From: Bradyrhizobium campsiandrae
Lineage (GTDB): Bacteria; Pseudomonadota; Alphaproteobacteria; Rhizobiales; Xanthobacteraceae
DNA: 35,538 bases
Direction of reading: 5' to 3'
Assembly (NCBI RefSeq): GCF_014529705.1
Contig: NZ_JAANIH010000083.1
Span: 1-35,538 of the forward strand
In this document: piece after piece, positions 30,143-35,538 of the stretch
Layout of the letters: every line of letters begins with the position of its first letter
Numbering within the stretch: the stretch's first letter is position 1
Notes under the pieces: generated by a model
Seen by the model: the letters and a program-made list of their open reading frames with translations, nothing else
What the model was told of the DNA's origin: nothing
The model's database searches: none
Position numbers and translations under genes: made by a program

Positions 30143-31899
30143 GTCCGGCGGCGCCCGCGAAAGCGACCGAGAGGCCGATCGAACCTTGGCGGCAGCGGCT
30201 GATCCGCAGCCTGCTGTACGGACGCAATGTCGATCGCGCCGCGAAGGCGCGCGCGCGCGTTGGGCTCGCAATGCTCGCCTTCGCCGCGATCTACGCCCTG
30301 ATCGGCGGCCGGCTCGTGATGTTCGCGATCGGCGCCGATGCCCACAGCGCGCGGCGCGCCGCGGCGCAGGAGGTGGTCGCGACGGCGCGGCCCGACATTG
30401 TCGACCGCAACGGCGCGATCCTTGCGACCGACGTCAAGGCGTCCAGCCTGTTCGGCGAGCCGCGCCGCATCATCGACAAGGACGAGGCGATCGAGCTTCT
30501 GACCGCGACCGTGCCCGATCTCGACGAAGCCGAGGTGCGCGAGCGCCTAAGGACGCGCAAGGGCTTCGTCTGGCTCAAGCGCGAGATCACGGCGAAGCAG
30601 CAGCAGGACATCCATAAGCTCGGGATTCCCGGCATCGGCTTCCTGCGCGAGAACAAGCGCGTCTACCCGACCGGCAACGAGGTCGCCCACCTCATCGGTC
30701 TCGTCAACATCGACAACCAGGGCATCGCCGGCATGGAGAAGTGGCTCGACAATCAGGGCCTCGCCGATCTCCACCGCGCCGGCTTCGCCATCGACCGCCT
30801 GCAGCAGCCGATCGAGCTGTCGGTCGATCTGCGCGTCGAGCATGCGCTGCGCGACGAGCTGCTGAAGGCCAAGGAAAAATTCCACGCCAAGGCGGCCTCG
30901 GGTCTCGTCACCAACGTCAACACCGGCGAGATCGTGGCCATGGTCTCGGTTCCGGATTTCGATCCCAACAACCCGAAGGAAGCTCACGACCCTGATCGCA
31001 TCAACCGCCTGACGACAGGCGTCTACGAGATGGGCTCGACCTTCAAGGCGTTCACGCTGGCGATGGCGCTCGACACCGGCAAGTACGGTCTCGATTCGCT
31101 GTGGGATGCGCGCGGACCGCTGCACTACGGCAAGTTCGCCATCCATGACGACGAGCCGAAGGGCCGCTTCCTCACCATGAAGGAGGTGTTCACCTTCTCC
31201 TCCAACGTCGGCGCAGCGCGGATTGCGTTGTCGCAGGGCGTGGAAGCGCACAAGGCGTTTCTGCGCAAGATGGGCCAGCTCGAGCGGTTGCGCACCGAGC
31301 TGCCGGAAAGCGCCTCGCCGATCCTGCCGCGACGCTGGAGCGAACTCAACACCATCACCATCGCGTTCGGCCACGGCATGGCGGTCGCGCCGCTGCAGGC
31401 GGTGATGGGCGTCAGCGCGCTCGCCAATGGCGGCCTCCTGATTCCCCCGACCTTCCTCAAGCGCTCCGAGGAGGAGGCGCGGGCGATCGCCAAGCGCGTA
31501 ATCAAGCCCGAGACGTCGGACAAGATGCGGTTCCTGATGCGGTTGAACGCCGAGATCGGGACGGCACGCAAGGCGGACGTGAAGGGCTATTATATCGGCG
31601 GCAAGACCGGCACCGCCGAAAAGGTGGTGAACGGCCGCTACGCCAAGAAGCGGGTGCTGACGGCGTTCACTGCGATCCTGCCGGCCGACAAGCCGAAGTA
31701 CCAGCTCCTGATCATGCTCGACGAGCCGCAGCCGCTGAAGGAAACCTACGGCTTCATCACCTCGGGCTGGAACGCCGTCCCGACCGCGGGCAACGTCATC
31801 ACCCGTATCGGACCGCTCCTCGGCATCGAACCCCGCTACGATCTGCCGCCTGCGGACCGCCTTATTCTCGCAGCAGCCAGGACACCCCAGTAATCAATC
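30108..31899 (+). repeat. Tandem duplication unit, copy 1
   Basis: This 1792-bp unit and 31905-33693 are tandem copies. Each begins with the last codons of ftsL (CGGGCTCCGTGCCTCAGCCC) and ends in CAGTAATCAATC just after the ftsI stop. The start codons lie 31 bp from the unit start in both copies. The first copy continues a complete ftsL; the second follows only a 5-bp join. Confidence 0.9.
30139..31893 (+). CDS. ftsI: Peptidoglycan D,D-transpeptidase FtsI (PBP3), copy 1
   Basis: A 584-residue class B penicillin-binding protein. One N-terminal membrane anchor (about 43-64), the PBP dimerisation domain (about 75-240), and the transpeptidase domain (about 255-575) with Ser300 in STFK, SSN at 354-356 and KTG at 489-491. 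All three motifs are intact. FtsI cross-links septal peptidoglycan in the divisome. Translation is coupled to ftsL by the ATGA overlap. It is followed by a second, highly similar copy 42 bp after the stop. Residues 15-254 are almost identical to copy 2; the transpeptidase part is more diverged. Confidence 0.95.
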   Translation: MSPAAPAKATERPIEPWRQRLIRSLLYGRNVDRAAKARARVGLAMLAFAAIYALIGGRLVMFAIGADAHSARRAAAQEVVATARPDIVDRNGAILATDVKASSLFGEPRRIIDKDEAIELLTATVPDLDEAEVRERLRTRKGFVWLKREITAKQQQDIHKLGIPGIGFLRENKRVYPTGNEVAHLIGLVNIDNQGIAGMEKWLDNQGLADLHRAGFAIDRLQQPIELSVDLRVEHALRDELLKAKEKFHAKAASGLVTNVNTGEIVAMVSVPDFDPNNPKEAHDPDRINRLTTGVYEMGSTFKAFTLAMALDTGKYGLDSLWDARGPLHYGKFAIHDDEPKGRFLTMKEVFTFSSNVGAARIALSQGVEAHKAFLRKMGQLERLRTELPESASPILPRRWSELNTITIAFGHGMAVAPLQAVMGVSALANGGLLIPPTFLKRSEEEARAIAKRVIKPETSDKMRFLMRLNAEIGTARKADVKGYYIGGKTGTAEKVVNGRYAKKRVLTAFTAILPADKPKYQLLIMLDEPQPLKETYGFITSGWNAVPTAGNVITRIGPLLGIEPRYDLPPADRLILAAARTPQ

Positions 31900-31904
31900 G
31901 GTAT

Positions 31905-31939
31905 CGGGCTCCGTGCCTCAGCCCGAGGACAAGCAATGA
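31905..31939 (+). pseudogene. Remnant of the ftsL 3' end before the second ftsI
   Basis: In the ftsL frame this reads GSVPQPEDKQ-stop, matching the ftsL end GSVPQPEGKP-stop at 8 of 10 residues. It shows that the second ftsI was produced by duplication with an endpoint inside ftsL, and it keeps the ATGA overlap with copy 2 without an ftsL body. It could still be read as a very short coupled ORF, but there is no start codon with an RBS. Confidence 0.8.
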
Positions 31940-33687
31940 GCGCTGTTTCGGCCAAAACCAACGAGCGCCCTGCAGAACCCTGGCGCCAGCGTCTGATCCG
32001 CAGCCTGCTGTACGGGCGCAATGTCGATCGCGCCGCGAAGGCGCGGGCGCGCGTTGGCCTCGCAATGCTCGCCTTCGCCGCGATCTACGCCCTGATCGGC
32101 GGCCGGCTCGCGATGTTCGCGATCGGCGCCGATGCCCACGGCGCGCGGCGTGCGGCATCGCAGGAGGTGGTTGCGACGGCGCGGCCCGACATCGTCGACC
32201 GCAACGGCGCGGTCCTCGCGACCGACGTCAAGGCTGCGAGCCTGTTCGGCGAGCCGCGCCGCATCATCGACAAGGACGAGGCGATCGAGCTTCTGACCGC
32301 GACCGTGCCCGACCTCGACGAGGCCGAGGTGCGCGAGCGCCTGAGGACGCGCAAGGGCTTCGTCTGGCTCAAGCGCGAGGTCACCGCCAAGCAGCAGCAG
32401 GACATCCACAAGCTCGGCATCCCCGGCATCGGCTTCCTGCGCGAGAACAAGCGCGTCTATCCGACCGGCAACGAGGTCGCCCACCTCATCGGTCTCGTCA
32501 ACATCGACAACCAGGGCATCGCCGGCATGGAGAAATGGCTCGACAATCAGGGCCTCGCCGATCTCCACCGCGCCGGCTTCGCCATCGACCGCCTGCAGCA
32601 GCCGATCGAGCTGTCGGTCGATCTGCGCGTCGAGCATGCGCTGCGCGATGAGCTGCTCAAGGCGAAGGAGAAGTTTCACGCCAAGGCGGCCTCGGGCATC
32701 ATCTCCAACGTCAAGACCGGCGAAATCGTTGCGATGGTCTCGCTGCCGGACTTCGATCCCAACAACCCGAAGGAAGCGCACGATCCTGATCGCATCAACC
32801 GCCTGACGACAGGCGTCTACGAGATGGGCTCGACCTTCAAGGCGTTCACGCTGGCGATGGCACTCGATTCCGGAAAGATCAATCTGAACTCGTCGTGGGA
32901 TGCGCGGGGCAACCTGCACTACGGCAAGTTCACGATCCACGACAGCCACTCGCTCGGGCGTTTCATCAACACCAAGGAAGTATTCACCTACTCGTCCAAC
33001 ATCGGTGCCGCCCGGATCGCACTCGGCCAGGGGGTGGAGGCGCACAAGGCGTTCCTCGCCAAAATGGGCCAGTTGACGCGGCTGCGCACCGAGCTGCCGG
33101 AGAGCGCGGCGCCGCTGGTGCCGCGGCGCTGGGGTGAATTGAACACGGTGACCATCGCGTTCGGCCAGGGCATCTCGGTGGCGCCGCTGCAGGCGGTGAT
33201 GGGCATCAATGCGCTGGTGAACGGCGGTTACCTGATTCCGCCGACCTTCATGAAGCGCACCGAAGAAGACGCGGCGGCGTTGGCCAAGCGCGTCATCAGG
33301 CCGGAGACCAGCGACAAGATGCGGTTCCTGATGCGGCTCAATGCCGAAATCGGCACTGCCAAGAGCGCCGACGTCAAGGGCTATTATGTCGGCGGCAAGA
33401 CCGGTACGTCCGAGAAGGTCATCAATGGTCGCTATGCCAAGAAGCGGGTGCTGAACTCCTTCACCGCGATCATGCCCTGCGACGATCCGAAATATCAGAT
33501 CCTGATCATGCTGGACGAGCCGCAGGCGCTGCCCGAAACGCATGGTCAGATCACCTCGGGCTGGAACGCGGTGCCCACCGGCGGCAAGGTGATCGAGCGG
33601 ATCGCGCCGCTCCTGGGCGTCGAGCCGCGGTTTGACCTGCCGCCTGCGGACCGCCTTATTCTTGCAGCATCCAGGACAACCCAGTAA
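31936..33687 (+). CDS. Peptidoglycan D,D-transpeptidase FtsI-like protein, copy 2
   Basis: A 583-residue class B PBP with the same layout as copy 1: membrane anchor (about 42-63), dimerisation domain, transpeptidase domain with STFK (Ser299), SSN (353-355) and KTG (488-490). It should therefore be catalytic. Against copy 1, only 6 of about 240 residues differ in the anchor/dimerisation part, but about 65 of 330 in the transpeptidase part, with local clusters (KINLNSS for KYGLDSL, SHSL for DEPK, CDD for ADK). The open frame and conserved motifs argue against a pseudogene. It may be a specialised second septal transpeptidase, for example with different inhibitor sensitivity. No terminator separates the copies. 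Confidence 0.92.
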   Translation: MSAVSAKTNERPAEPWRQRLIRSLLYGRNVDRAAKARARVGLAMLAFAAIYALIGGRLAMFAIGADAHGARRAASQEVVATARPDIVDRNGAVLATDVKAASLFGEPRRIIDKDEAIELLTATVPDLDEAEVRERLRTRKGFVWLKREVTAKQQQDIHKLGIPGIGFLRENKRVYPTGNEVAHLIGLVNIDNQGIAGMEKWLDNQGLADLHRAGFAIDRLQQPIELSVDLRVEHALRDELLKAKEKFHAKAASGIISNVKTGEIVAMVSLPDFDPNNPKEAHDPDRINRLTTGVYEMGSTFKAFTLAMALDSGKINLNSSWDARGNLHYGKFTIHDSHSLGRFINTKEVFTYSSNIGAARIALGQGVEAHKAFLAKMGQLTRLRTELPESAAPLVPRRWGELNTVTIAFGQGISVAPLQAVMGINALVNGGYLIPPTFMKRTEEDAAALAKRVIRPETSDKMRFLMRLNAEIGTAKSADVKGYYVGGKTGTSEKVINGRYAKKRVLNSFTAIMPCDDPKYQILIMLDEPQALPETHGQITSGWNAVPTGGKVIERIAPLLGVEPRFDLPPADRLILAASRTTQ

Positions 33688-33770
33688 TCAATCCGGGTGG
33701 CCATCGCCGGTGCTGATTCGGCTTTTCCTGACGATTCGGCTCTCTGGCGCGGCATGTCGATTGGAAGACC

Positions 33771-35243
33771 ATGAAGCTGCGCGAACTCTTAGGTCAGGAT
33801 GTTTTGGGCAACGATGCCGCAATCGAGCCCAGTGTGGCGGCGCTCGAGGTGACCGGCGTTGCGCTCGACAGCCGCGTGGTCAGGCCGGGCGAACTCTTCT
33901 TCGCGCTTGCGGGCAGCAAGACCGACGGCGCCCGCTTCATCGATGCGGCCATTGCGGCCGGCGCGGCGGCCGTGGTCGGCGATCACACGCCTGACGGCTG
34001 CAAGGTGCCGTTCATTGCCGTTGCCAATCCGCGTCGTGCGCTGGCGCTGGCCGCGGCAAGATTTTTCCCGGCGCAGCCCGCAACGATCGCGGCGGTCACG
34101 GGAACCAGCGGCAAGACCTCGGTTGCCGCGTTCACGCGCCAGATCTGGGAACGGCTCGGACATGCCTCGGCCAGCATCGGCACCATCGGCCTCGTCGCGC
34201 CGAAACGCACCGTCTATGGCTCGCTGACGACGCCGGATCCGATCGCGCTGCACCGGCAGATCGACGAGATCGCGCGCGAGGGCGTGACGCATCTGGCGTT
34301 CGAGGCATCTTCGCACGGTCTCGATCAATACCGCCTCGATGGCGTGCGGGTTTCCGCCGGCGGCTTCACCAATCTCTCGCGCGACCACATGGATTACCAT
34401 CCGACCGTCGCGCATTATCTCGCAGCCAAACTCAGGCTGTTCCGCGAGCTCGTGCCGCCTGGTGGCGCCGCCGTGATTTCGGCCGATCACGATTGCTCGG
34501 CGGAAGCGATCGATGCTGCGAAGGCGCGCGGTCTGCACCTGATGGCGGTCGGTCGCAGCGGCGACGGGGCAGGCGAGGGGATTCGTCTCGTCGATGCCGT
34601 GGTCGAGGGCTTTGCGCAGAAGCTTACGCTCGAACATCGCGGCAAGCCTTATGCGGTGCGGCTGCCGCTGGTCGGCGAATTCCAGATCGAGAACGCGCTG
34701 GTGTCGGCTGGCCTAGCCATCGGCACCGGAAGCGACGCGGCCGATGTGTTCGCGAGCCTCGAACATCTCGAAGGCGCCAAGGGCCGGCTCGAGCGCGTCG
34801 GCGAGCGCAACGGCGCGCCTGTTTTCGTCGACTATGCGCACAAGCCCGATGCGCTGGCGAAGGCGTTGCAGGCGCTGCGTCCGTATGCGAAGCGCAGATT
34901 GATCGTCGTGTTCGGCGCCGGTGGCGATCGCGATGCCGGCAAGCGTCCGATCATGGGGCAGATCGCGGCGGAGAACGCCGACCGCGTCATCATCACCGAC
35001 GACAATCCGCGCAGCGAGAAGCCGGAAGCCATTCGTGCCGCGATCCTCGCCACCGCCAAGGGCGCGCGCGAAATCGGCGACCGCGCGGCCGCGATCCGCG
35101 CCGCGATCGACGAGCTGGAGGACGGCGATGCGCTGCTCGTCGCCGGCAAGGGCCACGAGACCGGGCAGATCGTCGGCAGCGAGGTGCTGCCCTTCAGTGA
35201 TCACGAGGCGGTTGCCGCCGCATTAGCATCGAGGGTCGCATGA
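33771..35243 (+). CDS. murE: UDP-N-acetylmuramoyl-L-alanyl-D-glutamate:2,6-diaminopimelate ligase
   Basis: A 490-residue cytoplasmic Mur ligase. N-terminal UMP-binding part with DSRVVRPGELFFAL; the ATP-binding P-loop TGTSGKTS at 110-117; the middle domain with TTPDP and EASSHGLDQYR; and the C-terminal DNPR motif at 411-414 (DNPRSEKP), which selects meso-diaminopimelate rather than lysine. It adds meso-DAP to UDP-MurNAc-L-Ala-D-Glu. It begins 83 bp after the second ftsI, and its stop overlaps the murF start by ATGA. The length is standard. Confidence 0.97.
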   Translation: MKLRELLGQDVLGNDAAIEPSVAALEVTGVALDSRVVRPGELFFALAGSKTDGARFIDAAIAAGAAAVVGDHTPDGCKVPFIAVANPRRALALAAARFFPAQPATIAAVTGTSGKTSVAAFTRQIWERLGHASASIGTIGLVAPKRTVYGSLTTPDPIALHRQIDEIAREGVTHLAFEASSHGLDQYRLDGVRVSAGGFTNLSRDHMDYHPTVAHYLAAKLRLFRELVPPGGAAVISADHDCSAEAIDAAKARGLHLMAVGRSGDGAGEGIRLVDAVVEGFAQKLTLEHRGKPYAVRLPLVGEFQIENALVSAGLAIGTGSDAADVFASLEHLEGAKGRLERVGERNGAPVFVDYAHKPDALAKALQALRPYAKRRLIVVFGAGGDRDAGKRPIMGQIAAENADRVIITDDNPRSEKPEAIRAAILATAKGAREIGDRAAAIRAAIDELEDGDALLVAGKGHETGQIVGSEVLPFSDHEAVAAALASRVA

Positions 35244-35538
35244 GCGGGCCATTGTGGACGGTTGCCGAAGTGGCGCGCGCGCTGGGCGTAACGGGATCAT
35301 TCCCTGATACCCCGATCGACTTCGTCACCCAGGACAGCCGCCTGGTGAAGCCGGGCAGCCTGTTCGTGGCCCTGTCAGGCACGCCGAGCGGCGGCTTCAT
35401 CTCGGCCTTCGCCAGCGCGCGCGACGGCAGGGAGTTCGCCGACAAGGCGGAAGCCTCGGGCGCGGTGGCGATGATCGTGCCGCACGAGATCGCGGGCATC
35501 GGCGTGCCGCAGATCGTCGTGCAGGATACGCTGATCGA
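35240..35538 (+). CDS. murF: UDP-N-acetylmuramoyl-tripeptide--D-alanyl-D-alanine ligase (5' part)
   Basis: The first 99 codons of a gene running out of the window. It starts with ATG at 35240 overlapping the murE stop (ATGA), a sign of coupling. The N-terminal domain has VTQDSRLVKPGSLFVALSG, the MurF counterpart of the MurE DSR..PGxLFFAL block, and a following Rossmann-like segment (GAVAMIVPHEIAGIGVPQIVVQDTL). The position after murE in the dcw cluster also fits MurF, which adds D-Ala-D-Ala to the UDP-MurNAc-tripeptide. The catalytic P-loop lies beyond the window. Confidence 0.9.
   Translation, partial: MSGPLWTVAEVARALGVTGSFPDTPIDFVTQDSRLVKPGSLFVALSGTPSGGFISAFASARDGREFADKAEASGAVAMIVPHEIAGIGVPQIVVQDTLI

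Larger units (their letters stand above)
31905..33693 (+). repeat. Tandem duplication unit, copy 2
   Basis: Second copy of the unit at 30108-31899, 3 bp shorter because of one codon missing near the N-terminus of ftsI. Divergence is confined mainly to the 3' two-thirds of the gene. Confidence 0.9.

Noticed and set aside
31918..33543. Minus-strand open frame of 541 codons
   Set aside because: Antisense of ftsI copy 2; a similar frame exists behind copy 1, as expected from their similarity.

Overview
The window reads as chromosomal DNA of a GC-rich alphaproteobacterium, most likely Bradyrhizobium or a close relative in the Nitrobacteraceae. The basis is the rhizobial-type phospholipid N-methyltransferase PmtA, the alphaproteobacterial order of the division/cell-wall genes, a bacterial type A RNase P RNA, and dispersed palindromic repeats of the kind common between Bradyrhizobium genes. 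No phage, transposase, CRISPR array, tRNA or rRNA was seen. This is ordinary chromosome with several unusual local arrangements. All statements come from reading the sequence; family names rest on motif recognition without database searches.

Layout. 1-639: 3' part of a fumarase/adenylosuccinate-lyase superfamily gene (PcaB-like), converging on an L,D-transpeptidase gene (711-1415). 1691-7184: an envelope-lipid neighbourhood with a GT4 glycosyltransferase, PmtA, a DUF962/Mpo1-like membrane protein, a long class III aminotransferase (minus strand), and an E. coli-type phosphatidylserine decarboxylase diverging from the aminotransferase across 35 bp. 7254-13746: a NUDIX hydrolase, a FecR-domain protein with a Pro/Gln-rich tail, two divergent DUF2147 paralogues, an extensin-like lipoprotein, a histidine phosphatase and a small conserved protein. 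13793-17557: TetR regulator plus HlyD/EmrB-type efflux pair with a textbook operator-promoter. 17647-21210: a promoter, a 24-codon ORF, an ABC exporter and a MATE exporter. 21266-25176: TauE/SafE permease, small secreted protein, MocR-type regulator, DUF983 protein, alpha/beta hydrolase. 25312-25729 (minus): RNase P RNA. 25878-27463: DGPF/YciI protein and an ECF42-like sigma factor, translationally overlapped. 27469-28332 (minus): N-acetylmuramoyl-L-alanine amidase. 28757-35538: the dcw cluster rsmH-ftsL-ftsI-ftsI-murE-murF.

The most striking feature is the tandem duplication of ftsI. Both copies keep all transpeptidase motifs. The N-terminal ~240 residues are almost identical (6 differences by hand count), while the C-terminal transpeptidase halves differ at roughly 65 of 330 positions. 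A remnant of the ftsL 3' end precedes the second copy and marks the duplication endpoint. Second in interest is the lipid neighbourhood, where PS decarboxylation and PE methylation genes sit with a glycosyltransferase, a putative Mpo1-like dioxygenase and an N-terminally extended aminotransferase. Third are several small regulatory structures: a perfect TetR operator inside a promoter, direct repeats upstream of the MocR gene, and a promoter-RBS-24-codon ORF ahead of the exporter pair.

Gene ends are consistently managed by palindromes. All three dispersed repeat elements (4319-4595, 7921-8010, 25186-25235) lie between convergent 3' ends, and the other convergent pairs have either a GC-rich hairpin or gaps of 4-7 bp.
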